Assembly (NCBI GenBank): GCA_031216445.1
Contig: CM062206.1
Span: 6,208,001-6,272,000, forward strand
DNA length: 64,000 nucleotides
Direction of reading: 5' to 3'
Source of the DNA: Lateolabrax maculatus
Taxonomy: Eukaryota > Chordata > Actinopteri > Acropomatiformes > Lateolabracidae
Each line of letters opens with the position of its first letter. Positions within the stretch are counted from its first letter, which is position 1. Below, piece after piece: positions 22,886 to 36,519 of the stretch. The position numbers were made by a program, and so were the translations under genes. The notes under the pieces are model-generated. The model did no database searches. It saw nothing but the letters and a program-made list of their open reading frames with translations, and was not told the origin of the DNA.

Positions 22886-25800
22886 TTTCTCTCCCCGAGC
22901 GCTGATTTGAGACCTGCTTGAAGTGGAGCTCCAGGGCTGCTGCCTTCTCCACTGCACCCGCTGCAAAGGACCATTCTTTCTTGTGGCATGTTTTGTGGGT
23001 ATTGGCCCACCATGTGTATATTTATAGAGACCGGGTCACGACACAAGTACATGGACTGCTTGTTCTTTCTTAAGGACATGAGGCAGTCACTTTCCATGGC
23101 TCACTAGCATAATTAATTTTCAGGCTGTTAATCCTTCATTTGTTTAAACAAAATTTGTCAGGAACCCTGTACAAAAATCCTGTTTGTACAGGGCCAGTGA
23201 GGAGAGGTTCTTTGTCACAAATTTGGCTACCCTGCAAAGGTAGACACAAACTCTATATAATACAGTAAAAGCAATGTACAACAAATCGCATTATCTCATT
23301 CCAACAGCACACCCATCTCTACAGCTTTAACTATAAATGTTTGATATTTAATGCAAGTATATCATTGTTTAGGCCATGGGCAACTAGAATACTGTTTTTT
23401 TTCCACTCAATTCAAGAACACTCAATAAAATAATAATTAAAACTAGTAACACGGAGCACATTTAAATTAAGCTTTATAGCTTGCATGTTTTTTGTAGTGT
23501 TGGTTTATCAGTATTTCTCAGTAATCTTTTAGTGTTCCCTTTGGCCTGTTTATTTATTTAAGAAAGGATTAGTGCTTAAGCCTTCCTGGGTTGCATTTGT
23601 ACTGTATTTCTAATACCTTTTTATGTATTTTTCTCTCTTTATCTCATATGTCTATGCTTTTGTCCTTACTTGGAGCTCCTGGATTTTCTGAATGCATGCT
23701 GATTAGATAACAGAAACAGTATAATCTAATCACAGTTTTGGTACTTTACATACAAGGTGTGTTGCAATGAAACAAGATAATTGTGTTTGAATCAGGCCAA
23801 AGAGGGTATTCATTATTAGAGGTTTAAGGTTTGTCACCAGCAGCAATACTGTGCTTCTCTGGAAACAGCATAAAGAGCGTAACGGATGGTCAGACTCAGT
23901 CTTTGGCGTCTTCAAAGGAAGCCTTGTAATGACAACGTTGCTGGCGGTTTAGCCCTCAGGGTCCGCTGTGGAGATGCTTAACTGTGGCTAACTACCAGAC
24001 CAATTACTTACAAAGATGACCTCAGGAAGAGACACTCGATGCTGCTGCCACAGGAACAACCCCAGCCCCCCAATGTCCACCCGCCCGTTTGGTCTAATAG
24101 CTCTAACCTAAACCCAGATCCACTGTTGAAGCCCTCAGGCCATTCTCAGCTCCAAATCTAGCTTTGTGTCGCCACTTTTCCTGTCAAGACTTTGTTATTG
24201 CCAGCTTGGACTTGGGAAGCTGACATTTTACAATGTGTTTATTGGTATTTGAGGGATTTGACAACTATAGTTTTCAGGGTCTTTTTTTTTTCTGTTTCAT
24301 GGGAGAAAACTGGAGGAAATCATCGTATGTATCCTGTGAAGTTTAAACTCATAGGCTCTAGGGAAGGCAGTAGTTCACAGATGCAAAATGGTTCCAAAAA
24401 TGATACTTAAACATCCTATTTATGATTTTGTGAAACAATAGGGCTGTTAACCAAGGATGTTTACTACAAAACTCATATTCACTATTAATATGTCATTCAC
24501 CAGTCTGGGTTTTACACTTGTTCGTTTATGGTCATGCAGACAGGATACTTTTTAGGCACCTGATTTTTGTTTCGCAAGTCACAATAAAACAATGACTGTT
24601 TGTGGATCTGCAAAGTCAGGAAGTGTACAGTATCCTTTCTGGAAAATAAACATAGCCCAGTCACTTCATAAGTCTTCCCAAGCACGGCCGAATGGGAGGG
24701 ATTTTACACAATCATAGTCATTAAGGGAAGTGAACTAGCTCACAGACCAGCGTACTATCCATCATTCTCTAAGCATGCTGCCAAGTCAACGGAGACTCCG
24801 CTGCAGTCGGTCGAGCCGGCAGTCGTGTCTCATTCATTGAGTCCTCTGCAATCCCCCTGGCTTAGTCCCCATCTGGCCAGCGGTTCCGTGCTAAAGCTGG
24901 GAGATGCGTAGGGCCTAATTCCTACACACTAAAGCATTACCGTCTGTCCAGGGCCCGCAGAGACAAGATGGTCGCCAGGTGTCTTCCTGTCTTCAAAGTG
25001 TCGGCATCGTTAATCATGCCCCCACCCTTTCTGCGTCGCCTCACATGTGTTTTATTCTCCTCAGCCCTCACCCCACATACACACACTTACTCGTTGTTCC
25101 CCTGCCTCTCTCTTTATTTTTGGACAGTCTGTCACCCAGCTGCATTTCCTGCGGGGTTTATGTACAGTTTGGGCCCGATTGGAACCACATTGGCAAAACA
25201 GCGTGCCATCTTAATGAAGTCACTGTGATCCAAATGGGTGGGTGGGTGGGTGGCACGGAGGGGGATAATTGTAGAAACTATGCCTGCCTGTAAAGGGCCA
25301 GAAGATACTGCTTACCCTCCCAGTCTGCCCTTCAGCCCCCAGCAGACTGCTGTTTCTCTCTAATGTGGCCACTTTTATTCTTGAATCCCCTCCTCCCCGC
25401 TTCATCCACTTCTTCAAAGCCAAACGTATCTTTCATCTATCTTTGCTAATGGTATTAACGCAGCTCATGCTTGTGAACACAGCCTCCACAGCTGCAAGGC
25501 TTTAAACAGCTTCAGAGAAGAAGTGCTAGCAGAACTTTTTTGTGTGTGTGTCGGAACAGGGAGGGGTATTTATGTCTTTCAAACCTATGCCAAATATTTG
25601 CAGTTTACAAGCCCAGCGATATTGCAAGGTACGGGTTATATTTTAACAAACAGGAAGTTTTGACCGCATGGCGAGATCATAAAACCCTATGCCTCAGTGT
25701 ATCTTTTTGTGACCCAGAACACTTTGTGATGCAGATAAATGTGAATCATCAACGGCTTTGTGTTTGGGGAGCGCTGTCTGTTCTTTTCTGTCATAAAAGA

Positions 25801-27104
25801 TACGCACATCCTCTTTGTGAACTTTGCAGTCGTTTGTGGTTCATGTCAAGGTTGCATCTCTCTTTTTTTTGTTATTTTGGAAAAGGCACATTGGATTTAA
25901 TTTGGCACGTTGGCTGCCCAGGCCCAATTTCATTAACAGTGCGGAGGGTGCACTCTCAATGCCCTCACTGACGCAAAACCAAGCAAGTAGAAAAAGAGCT
26001 CTTTCCTCTGGAAAAGCACCAGGGGGACTATTTCTGTAGTTTTAAATTGTTAAAGAGGGGATTGGGCCAGAAAAAGGGAAGGGGGGCTGGTGTTCAGTTG
26101 TGAGCAGCAGACTGTTTCACGTGCCAGATCTGTAATGCGTTCCTCCGAGCTGGGAGCTGGCTGAACTCTGGGCCGTGGCGCTCCGGGAGAGGAAGTCCCA
26201 AGCCTGGGGAGTTTCAGACATCCTGTTTTGGAGTGCCATTGGCCAGGACCGAGGCTGTTGCACGCCACCTGCAGACTGTAGGATCACATCTGCCAATGGA
26301 CCGGGGACAGCAGCCGAACGTCACACACCTCCTGCAGTTTGGCGCATAATGGTTTCTCTTTGTCTCACTATCTACCTCCCACCCTGACGTTTTTCAAATG
26401 TTCATATCTAAATTTCGCTTTCCAAACATATGGCCCAATTTTTTTTAAGTAAACGATATACATGAACAACCCATGAATTAAATAAAAAATTGTCATTACC
26501 ACCACCAAATGCCCCTTTCCGCTCCATTCTACCCTATTTCTCCTCATTTCCCTAATCTTAGACTGGCTTTCCATTTCTCTTAGAAGAACGTATCATTTTG
26601 AAGGAATGTGTCTTTGAAATTGGGTGAGGAATCGCTCCTTAAAAAGAGAGGACTTGAACTGAAATATCTGCCACAACATGTTACGTACTTTATGCTGTGA
26701 GAAATCCAATGCATGTGAATCACTCTTCAAGTTCAAGTGAAAACTTCATTGTTTTTTCTCCTGAATGTGATTAGTTTGTCATTCATGCTCACATTTATTT
26801 TATTCATGGTATCTGATTATTTGTAACAAAGACCCACAATTACATGAATGACACATGATTTGAATAGTATGCCAAAAAGAAAATGTCTCATAATCATGCA
26901 ACCTAAACATGGATCCTTCCATTATTATTCAGAGTCTTGCCAGTGACCTTCAATGCTGTAACACGCTGTTTGCTCTCTGACCAGCCTGACTCTTCCTGTT
27001 CTCAGAATCCGCAGGAGCTGATGGGGCAGGAAGTTTGGTGATAGTGCTCCCTTGCTTGTTGCTATTTAGGACAACAGGAAGGGGTTTGTGTCTGTCTCGA
27101 CCAA
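22886..27104. other. Intron block with little recognisable content
   Basis: Contains a (GGGT)n run at 25235. 24780-24965 and 25690-26050 are high-complexity stretches that could be conserved. Otherwise I see nothing to name. Confidence 0.5.
25235..25253. repeat. (GGGT)n microsatellite
   Basis: Between four and five GGGT units. Confidence 0.9.
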
Positions 27105-27127
27105 CCCCCCCCCCCCCCCCCCCCCCC
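27105..27127. repeat. Poly-C tract
   Basis: A 23-base C homopolymer, prone to assembly and sequencing length error. Confidence 0.95.
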
Positions 27128-27854
27128 ACCCCGCCCCCTTGATTGGCCCTGGCTGTTTATTCAGAGTCATTCTCACCAGTCCAGCTGCATTTTAGTCTCC
27201 CCTGTCCAAATGGCCACCATGTGACCCTTTTCCAGCCTATGCGCTATCAGCAGGGCTTTTTCTCGACTCTGGTCAGGGTTTTCAGAACTGTGAGATCTGT
27301 CATTCCCAGCAAGAGGATGATAGCAATGCAATTTGGATGTGGACTATACATGCAATACAGCCAGTTTAATTTTAGAACTGTGGCTTGCAGGTTATATAAA
27401 AGATGTAGGCGTTTGCTCATTGGTGAAAGCAAGAGGTGGGTCCCACCCGGATTCTAACTCAGGCTATACTTGAGTTTATGTAAGGTGATGTATTAATCAA
27501 GTCTGTATCATGGAGCATTTATTATAATTAGATCATAATCTATACCTCAAACTAAGTCAGCTTACAAAAAATTAAAAAATTAAAAATTCAATTTTAATGT
27601 TGTGTGTTTTTTTTGTTGTGGAAAATGAAGTACACTCCGCACTCCGGTGGCTCTGACACACACTCTCTCACATATAGCGCGCAAACAAACACAATGGTGT
27701 CATGGGACTGTGGGATACTCATCTGGCATCCCTTAACTGGCCTGAAAAGTCCTAAATACTGTGGGGGCTCAACTTATAACCCCAGGAAAACACCAATAGA
27801 CTCTGTAGGCCAACTTCAAAGGGTCAGAACATCAAACGAAACTGAGCCCATAGA

Positions 27855-28080
27855 TGGTCAGCAGGGATAAAAACGAGCACGAACCCTCCCATTTGTCAGT
27901 CCAATGACATACGCAATTTCTCCCGCGTTTTGCAGAGGGAGCGCAGGGGTGGCGGTCAAATGTAAGGGCTTGCGTGCAGTACACTTAATAGTGAGGGCCG
28001 CCGGCACACGTCGCAGGCTGCATGAGCTGCTGATCCGCTGTGCCAGGAGGTGCTCATGCGGAATATGAGATGTTATGTCA
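27855..28080. promoter_or_regulatory. Candidate regulatory stretch, CpG-containing
   Basis: Non-repetitive and with more CpG than the surrounding intron (cccgcgttttgcag, gagggccgccggcacacgtc). ccaatgacatacgcaattt carries a CCAAT motif. It could be a conserved element or a weak CpG island. Judged by composition only. Confidence 0.22.
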
Positions 28081-28111
28081 TGAACAGGGGCTCGCCCCCT
28101 CCCCAAAACAG

Positions 28112-28130
28112 AAAAAAAAAAAAAAAAAAA
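28112..28130. repeat. Poly-A tract
   Basis: Nineteen A residues. I see no retroposed gene upstream of it. Confidence 0.93.
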
Positions 28131-28309
28131 GATAAAGAAAACATCTGTCTATCTGTTTTATTCTGTATCTTTTGCCCCCTTCTATCTCTGTACACCCCTC
28201 ACACCCCCCTCCCCTTTCCCATCACCAGCCCCCCTCTAACCCTGACGCTAGCTTGTCTGAGTGGCCTTTTGCCATGCATTCCTCCCTTCCCTGTTTGGCC
28301 TCTGTCTCA

Positions 28310-28625
28310 GGAAGTGGCCCAATTAGTGGATAAACACCATGGAGGAGATGGGGAGGAGGGGTGGGGCAACTCCCACCCCCTGCGTCTATGCCAGTACTCT
28401 GCCGAGAGTAGCCGGGGGATCCGTGATGGGGGGGGGTGGAGGAGGTTAGAGGTGGGGGGTTGCAAGCGGAAGACCAACAAATAAATGAATAATTAAAATT
28501 CGCAGGCTCAATGAAAATGATGATGCAGACCAAGCTCGGCTCTGTGAAAGTCACTCCGATTTGTTTCTACAAACAAGTCGGTCAGGACTAATTAAGAGCC
28601 GTACGCTCGATTTGATACTTCCAAG
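28310..28625. promoter_or_regulatory. Candidate conserved non-coding element
   Basis: Its two ends are high-complexity: gaagtggcccaattagtgga at the start, then aataaatgaataattaaaat and tcaggactaattaagagccg. The middle is G-rich. Several ATTA cores and a hairpin at 28556-28581 stand out from the flanking AT-rich DNA. No alignment supports this. Confidence 0.33.
28556..28581 (+). other. Short hairpin, 11-bp stem and 4-base loop
   Basis: CCGATTTGTTT (28556-28566) pairs with AAACAAGTCGG (28571-28581) across loop CTAC, with one G-T wobble. AGTC and GACT just outside could extend it past a small internal loop. Confidence 0.7.
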
Positions 28626-30077
28626 AAAATGAGGCAGGGTTTGACGTTTGATGTTTTTGGGGGGGTTTTTGCATGGCCAAGGTATTTTATTGGAGCATTT
28701 TGTGTACTAAAATGTTTTTTTTGCATTAATTGGAAAAGAAGTTGAAGGCATTTATTTGATTTGAGATGAGCTAACAATATTTAACTTTTAAATATTTTCC
28801 TTTAAAGAAAATCCTTTTGGGGTTTATTTGGGTTAAGCATCTCTAAGGATCTTTTCATTTATATCAAACTTTTGGTGTATTAAAATGTAAAAAATGCTGT
28901 AATAAGGGCAATTATATAAACTTTGGGGGTGGTTTTTGGCTGCATTTTTTAACCCATGTTGCTGGCAAAATATGATCTGGAGGAAAAGTGACATGAACAA
29001 TTAAATGACACATCGTTTTTTTTTTTTTGTTGCCAAAGTGGAAATCCACAATGAAATTTACCTTTCCCTTTTGAGCATGCCATTATCGGTTGGTTTACCT
29101 CAAGTGACATTGTACACATATTTGCGGTTCAAACTATTGCAGCCTCAGGACAGGAAATCTCAATCTGCAAATTGCACTGTTAATTAGGCATGTTTATGAT
29201 CAACTCAAACCACTCATTTTATAATTAATTTCTTGTCAAGTGTCGTTGTAGTAGTTTTCCTTCTAACCAGAGGTTCTCTGAGTTTGGACAATCGTTGAAT
29301 CCAGAATCTTTCAAACCTTTTCTCCGTGGAGATGCAAAAAAGTGTTTGTTGCCTCTGTTGTCATGTTTCTGTGGAACCAAATCTCCTGGTTGTTTCTGAT
29401 GTTTGTGGTTGTACGGTTTCAGGGTACAATACGTCGTGTGGTGAGAGACTCAGCTAAATTACTAAAATAAACAGTAATATGATTGCAGTGGAATTCTTTT
29501 TGGCATTTAGTGAAGCGTGATTTAAACAGGTGACACTGACTCGGTGTGTCCACATGGCTAACCTCAGGAAGCACTTAGTTTGACATATGACACTGCCATG
29601 ACCCCAAGGTAGAAACCATTGAATCTGCTTAGCATGTGAAAACTCAACGAGTAGCAGACTTCGACTCGACTGCCAGGCAAATAAATGAGCAGGAATCATT
29701 CGGTGACATTGGAGCAGACACATTCTGACAACTAGCAGAACTGTGTACGTTACACACAGACCAATAAATCCTTGGATGAAGGGAAAATTAAGAGTTCAAA
29801 TCTTACATTCCAGATTTTACAGTTCTAAAAATCTCATAAAGTCATTTTTGCAAATAATTAAATCCTAAAAATGTTATTTTAGCAAAATTCCAGTGCAGTA
29901 AGTCATGTTCAGCCTGCTTTCAATGGAAATCAACTTACTTGAAACAAGTTGATTTGCATTAGAAATGAATATTCTTACTGCCCTACCATTTTTCACTTGT
30001 GTTACAGTCACCTATTATTAAGTTATTTTTTTGTGTACTATTCTCATGATTATAGCCACATTATATATGTATATTTA

Positions 30078-30117
<40 letters not shown>
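30078..30117. repeat. (TTA)n microsatellite
   Basis: About thirteen TTA units. Confidence 0.96.
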
Positions 30118-30730
30118 GTTCTTTAAATAAGTGGATTTCTATTGATAATATGTGCAAGTATTCTTTCTCCACTGGCAGAATTTTACAATATATAATACTT
30201 TTTAAGAAGACAAGGCTTTTAGGACTCAGTTATACACAACAATGACTTGATAAGGAGAGCTGCAGTATACACAAAGGAAAACTGAACAAAATCACCATTA
30301 ATGTGGATGGATTCTTGGCAGGGCACTTACTGGTTATAAAAGATTTAAGTTAAGGCTGCAGCTCTGTACATTTGATAGTTCCACAGTGAAATGTGGTCAT
30401 CTCTACACAAGCCGTTCAGATTCATATAGTATCATTTTTTTACCACACAACCCACAGAGACGGCATGCCATCCAAATTGATTAAAGCAGTACATCTCCTG
30501 TCTGTCCTCTCTCTCTGACTAAACTCAGTAATTTGATTTACTGAACTGCCCCCCCTTTTGCCATATTACAGTTATTTCAACTGGTAAATATGTACTCTGC
30601 ATTCCACCTCCGTCACATGCCGCTCCATTTCCCTGAAACAGTCACTTAACCAACGGTGCAATTACCATCCCTGTATGCCCAAACACAGTTGGAACCAATG
30701 GTTGGATAAACAAATGTTACCCGATAGGTA

Positions 30731-30768
30731 CAAATTATAGATGTATGGTCAAATTATAGATGCATGGA
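30731..30768. repeat. 19-bp tandem duplication
   Basis: caaattatagatgtatggt is followed immediately by caaattatagatgcatgga; two mismatches. Confidence 0.9.
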
Positions 30769-31684
30769 CTACTTTCAGTTTTGTGGAGGGACACATTTGT
30801 GAGGCTGTATTTCAATCAGGGTTTTAATATTGATGTGTGTCGTTGCCAGCATGTCTGAAAATGTTTGCATTCTTATTGAGATAGCAGGAAAGAGGCCCTG
30901 TCAGGATATGTGTTTTCTTTTTTCTCCTTTTTCTTCCCCTGGTTGGTGGCTCCGTGTTTTAAGAGTGTTTGTGGAGCAGAGCAGTATACCATATGGCTGT
31001 CACTGTGGATGAATTACTGTGAGCAGTACCTCGGAGAAGTACAGAGATGCAGAAGATAACTGGAAAAGCAGCTTGCATGCTCCTTTTTAAACAGTGCACA
31101 CCTTTGACTGGCGAACGAAAAAAAAAGTAATACGTTATTTTGCTCTGGGACCTGTGTGTGGACAGAGGCAATACAGGGAAAAAGTCAACTTCCAATCTGC
31201 TACATAGATCCAGGAGAAAATGTCTTCAACAGCACATAGTAGTCATTTTAATAAAATATTCTTACTCAGGATATTCTGCTGAACAAATACAGTTTCTTTC
31301 ATGAACAGGAATGTTTGAAAGTGCACAATCAGTGTAATTGGAGATATTAAAATCGAACAAGCACTTTGAGGTGACAGAGTATTGCATGAAATATGCTCAC
31401 TATGCTGACACTACAGGGCGGAAATGCTGTCAGGAACGCTGGTTGTTAGATGAAGATATCTGAGGCACTTATGGCACCTTGTGGCCTTCGTGGAATGAAG
31501 GAGGGAAGGTTAAAAACAGAGAGATGGTGTCTTTGAGAGTGTCAATGAAACTAAACAACCCACAGGATATAAGACACTAAGTATTATATTATCTAAATTG
31601 CAAGAACGCAAGGCTTGAAACAAGATCTCCCAAATTACACATCACAGTGTTTGGTACATAAATAGTCATTTCCGCACACAGACC

Positions 31685-31699
31685 AAAAAAAAAAAAAAA
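31685..31699. repeat. Poly-A tract
   Basis: Fifteen A residues. Confidence 0.9.
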
Positions 31700-31940
31700 C
31701 ATGCCTCCCACTGAAAATGGGATTCCTAGCTGTGAAAGTCAAGCTATTTATGGTATGCACCACTTTCCACCCCTGAAATATCCGCTCTGCTCTCTTTTTT
31801 TTTCTTTCTCTCTTTCTTGACAGACAGTAAAAGCCACCTCCAGTCGAACTGCGAGCCAAGATTAAGTTTGACAGGCAAATAGCTGCTCTTAAGACCGTGA
31901 TGGCTCGTCTGTTGTCATAGCAGGAGTTGGAACCTCATAC

Positions 31941-31942
31941 GC

Positions 31943-32005
<63 letters not shown>
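31941..32005. repeat. (CA)n microsatellite
   Basis: About 65 bases of CA with a gcacacgcac start. Confidence 0.97.
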
Positions 32006-32006
<1 letters not shown>

Positions 32007-32682
32007 TGTAGTCCCCTCACTGAAAGATTTACAGGGTCTGAAGTGCTGTGGAGTTACTGTACAGTGGGGGCCCGCTGTGGTGAGGGCCTCAGACAGAGAG
32101 AGGCAGGCTGGGTTCTGGGTTAGGGCCTCTAAAAAGGTTGTAGGTTATAAATACTTGACAGCGCAGTAAAGCTGTCACAGTCTTCCTGAAGCAAGCATGC
32201 ACTCACATATGAACGCACACTTTGTGTATTTACGCACACAACCCGCCCTCGAGCCCAGCCTGTATGCCTCCCCATACGCCTGCTTTCCAAGCAGCGGTTT
32301 ACTTCCTGTGCAAACAGGAAGGACATCTGATAGCAGGCTTGCTGTTTGCTCTTGGTGTGTGTATGTGAGTATATGTGTCCATGCTATGGAATTACATTAA
32401 TTTTATAGTGGAATCAGATATTTGCAATTAAAAAGCCTTTAAGTTACTCGTGACTTTTAATAGCCTCTGTTGGAAACCAAAGAATTGACTGAGACGGGTG
32501 TCTGTAATGAAAAGAAACACAAGAGTCACAAGAGGAATAAGAGCTTTGAAGGAAAATGTCTATATTTTTCTATATTATTTTGTGCTAACTTTTTTCACTT
32601 GCCCACCTGCATTGCAGAGATTTGGGAAATGTGGACTCACACATATACACATAAAGACATATATTTGGACAATCTTTCCAAA

Positions 32683-32727
<45 letters not shown>
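32683..32727. repeat. (TTA)n microsatellite
   Basis: About fifteen TTA units, giving Ile- or Tyr-rich spurious frames. Confidence 0.96.
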
Positions 32728-32867
32728 GTGAACCATCTATGTATTATTTAGTACAAGTTAAACGTCTATGCTATATGATTTGTGGCCAGACTGAGCAATA
32801 ATCCAGCAAAGCAAAATGAAAATTCACTGACATTGTCTCCAAACATGTCTTGGAGTGAGGCAGGCAC

Positions 32868-32900
32868 ACACACACACATACATACATACACACACACAAT
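32868..32900. repeat. (CA)n/(CATA)n compound microsatellite
   Basis: CA units flank three CATA units. Confidence 0.92.
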
Positions 32901-35057
32901 CCATCATAATACACAGACCACTCCCCTTACCTGACACACTCACACACAGTTGGCCTGCATGGCCCTCCACCCAGCACATGCAGGCTGGCTGCTGCTGATG
33001 CTCCAGAGTGATAGCTTCAGTATATGTTATTGGACAGAGGGGGTGGACTTAGAACAACATCCTGACCCTCACAAAGACTCTCAGAGGAAGGGAAATGCCT
33101 TTTTTTCCCCAAATGTATAACATACCAGTACCTGCATTGAAGTGTGAAAGGAGCTTAATCATGTTGAGCGCTGCTTGTGTGCTGCTGATGTCCAGGCCCT
33201 GATTCCTTTCTCTTTGAAAGCTCAGGAACAAGGGCCCTTTTCTCTCAAGTGTTTTGTCTTGGTTTTACGGCTTCTTTTCGTTTAGTATTATGATTTTACA
33301 AAAGGTGGTAGAGGACAGGAGAAAGGGTGCTGATGAGGGTCCGTCCCCCTGTGGGTTTTATCTCGACCTGACTGAGGCTCTGTGAGGTTCCCATGAAAGG
33401 AAACCGACTGGAAATCTGTTTGTCATCACTTTATTGAAAATTTGAAAAACCTCTAATTTGACCATCAAGGCACCATCACCCAAAAAACTACAGTAAATGT
33501 AGCAATTCTTAAGGCGTCAGTATGTTGCAGACTAAGTGTGTGTGGGATCACCAAACAGCATCTGAAACCTCCTAATCGGATTTGGGGGTGGCTCTAAACA
33601 ACAATTATTATAAGTTGCTAAAGAGTCAATTCGTCATTGGCCAAGTAAGCAAAGGCGGAAAATGGAACAGGAACTACACCATGAATGTCTTGCCTTTACC
33701 CCATTTTCTTTTTCAATTAATCGTGCCTCACACCACATTTTGAAGATAAGATTTGAGTGTGGCTGTTGAGAACAGCTATGAACACTTACACTTTGTTAAC
33801 ACTTTGTATGAACGAGTTAATATCACGTGTGCCCCAGTCTTTACCCTTGTGTTACAACTTTAAAAATAGTCACCACATCTGGTTTCACTTGCTGAACTCA
33901 CAGTCTGTTGTTTACAAAGGAGAATGGATAAAAAGACAAATCGGACATCCTTCACATTCAAAACTCTTATTTCCTGTTTATTAGGGGCGAGAAATTACTA
34001 TTTTGGGAAATCTTAGAATTGTAGCAGTCAAGTCACAGATTGATGGTTGATGGCTCTGCTCTAAAAATTATTTGGTTATTCAAAATCAAAAATGAATTGT
34101 GAATTTCTAAGATGTACAAAGTAAAAAATGTTTCCGGCCCTGCTAAAATGTATGTCTGCATGTTTTAAGAGGTGTCAGGCAAAGAAAATTTCCCCTGTGA
34201 AAACATCAGCTGCTAGACGAATGTCATGTTGAGTTATTGCTTCTTAACTTATCGCTATTTTGCAAAAAGTCACACATTAGCTTCACCAGCATTTATTTTA
34301 AAAGACCAGAAATATGAGAATATACCTAAATGCTTGATTAGGACTTGTTTGAAAATCAATCAGGACCTTTCACCTGAGCCAACGTGCCTCTCGTGTCTTA
34401 TCACTGTAATGACTGAAAGCTATAACAAGATACAGGCCTGAACTGATGTCTCAGCCAAATACTGAAACCAAGAAGGTTTCACTCTTTTAAAATTTAAAAT
34501 AAAACGTCCGGCCAAAACCAAGATCCTCTGCTTCTCCTCATTTTATGTAATACACAATTTGCATGACCTGCACACTATGTGTTCAATCCTAAGGTTATAT
34601 AGACCCAACCTAAACACAAAGCAGTATTTTAAGAATGTAAAGTTGATTCTTGGGAGCTTTGTGTGAGGGTTTTCAAGTTTTTTCAGATCATATATCAGGT
34701 CAGATACATGACTGGTGGCTGTTCACAGTGAATCAAGGTGGAGGTTTCTCTGTTTGTCAGGCTGGAGCAGAGATGTGAGAGCTCAATATTTTGTTTTGTT
34801 ATTAAATTGAATTCATCTCAATGGAAAGTTTTCCTGCCTCTGCTTGTGTTGAGCAAGTTGTGACCCCAGAGGACATGAAATGCATTTTAGTACATTTTCA
34901 AAAAAAGTTTCAAGTTGAACGTTAAGAAAGTTTTACATGTTTTGTGAAGTTTTATCAGGACAGTTAGAACAAGATAAACCCCTTTTACTTTTTCTCTTTC
35001 CTTACTCAGTTCTCCTCTTTTTGCTTCTGTCTATTCCCATTCCTCCCTTTCTTCCCT

Positions 35058-35060
<3 letters not shown>

Positions 35061-35112
<52 letters not shown>

Positions 35113-35117
35113 ACACG
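35061..35117. repeat. (CA)n microsatellite
   Basis: About 47 bases of pure CA with an imperfect tail, first member of a simple-repeat cluster. Confidence 0.97.
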
Positions 35118-35288
35118 CCTATATATGTGCACTCAGAGAGAGAAAGAGAAAGAAGTGAGGTGTTACTGGTTGAGAGGGACATGTACATGCAGCTTCTGGT
35201 CTGAATAGCACTTCCTGGCGTGTGAAAGGCGAGCTGAGGAGGGAGGGGAGTAATGAAGGGAGTGAGTGGTGGAGGTGGTGGGGGTGCA

Positions 35289-35313
35289 CCTCCTCCTCCT
35301 CCTCCTCCTCCTC
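35289..35313. repeat. (CCT)n microsatellite
   Basis: Eight CCT units. Confidence 0.93.
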
Positions 35314-35411
35314 TTCGTCCTCCTTCCTCCTGCTGCTGAAAGCCTTGTTTGCCATTCTTGTGAGCGCCTCTCTGAAAAGGGAGTCAACGGGGGGAGGACG
35401 GGGGGAGGAGT

Positions 35412-35440
35412 GGGGAGGGAGGGAGGGAGGGAGGGAGGGG
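35412..35440. repeat. (GGGA)n purine tract
   Basis: About six GGGA units, with purine-rich sequence before and after. Confidence 0.93.
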
Positions 35441-35643
35441 ACGTGGGGGGTGTGACAATGAGACGAGGAGGACCACATCCGTGTTTGCCAGGTGTTCCTT
35501 TTGTGATCCTCACCTTGCACTCAGGCATGGAAGGCGAAACAGAGAGGACGGAGTACACCAAGAGAAAGGTGGAAAGAGATAGGGAAGGGGGGAAGAAGAA
35601 AGAGGGAGAGCAGAAGAGTGTGTGTGGGGAGGAGTGGAGATAC

Positions 35644-35644
<1 letters not shown>

Positions 35645-35693
<49 letters not shown>
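35645..35693. repeat. (CA)n microsatellite
   Basis: About 49 bases of pure CA, preceded by about 100 bases of purine-rich sequence. Confidence 0.97.
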
Positions 35694-35701
<8 letters not shown>

Positions 35702-36519
35702 GAAAGGCAGGGAGGGGAAAAAAGCCCCTAGATCCCGCCATTCTTTCACAGAGATAATCTGCAGGAAAGGTGCTGCAAACACAAGGTGTGTGTGTTCATG
35801 CGGGTGCATGCGTGCACACACATTTGTCTTTCTGTGGGTGTGTGCTGCCTCATATTTATTCAGCGCAGGTTCATGGCTTTTATGCACGCTATTATGCTCC
35901 AGTGATAAAACGCTTTTCCACAGCCCATCTACAATGCCTTATCAAAGCCCTAATCACAGCCCAGACTGCAACAGCCTGCTAAACCTGAACGCGCACCAAC
36001 TACGTGATAGCGCCGCTTTTCAGTCCTTCACATCCCGAGGACCCCCCAAGTCAAGTCAGCTAAAAATTTATGTATTACTGTAAATGCTATTACCAAACAG
36101 GCTTTTCACAAACTACTTAACTACCCTACAGAGGACATAAATATAGATAATGGACACAAATTAGACCGGGGGCCCTCATCTGAGAAAGTTTTGCCCAAAA
36201 GATGCTTATCTCAGAAGACCTTTGCTCTTAGAGTGGGTTTTACACGAAATTGCAAGCAGATGGCAAAGTTTGAATACACTGCTGCAGCACTGTTCTCACC
36301 AGCCTTAAGAGGAATTGTTTGTGCAGTGTTGTAGTAGTATTGCTGGATGGTTACAGTGATATGGGAACTGTATTGTCCAAACTGGGGGTTCTCGTGGCAA
36401 CTTAAGCTCACTTGATGTGGAAGGTTCTGCCTTTTGTTCACCACATTTTGACAATCACCTTGATTTGCCTTATCTGATTTTCCACAGTAAAAATGTAGAA
36501 CCAGGCAGGCTACATTGAA

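Larger units (their letters stand above)
28630..35058. other. Intron block, AT-rich with microsatellites
   Basis: Contains TTA and CA arrays at 30078, 31941, 32683 and 32868 and a 19-bp tandem duplication at 30731. Otherwise I see no nameable feature. Confidence 0.5.

Noticed and set aside
28112..28130. Poly-A tract as the tail of a processed pseudogene
   Set aside because: The 300 bases upstream show no coding similarity in any frame and no target-site duplication that I can see.
35163..35757. Long open frames on both strands around the CA and CCT arrays
   Set aside because: They translate microsatellites (Thr-His, Cys-Val, Ser or Arg runs) and exist only because such repeats lack stop codons.
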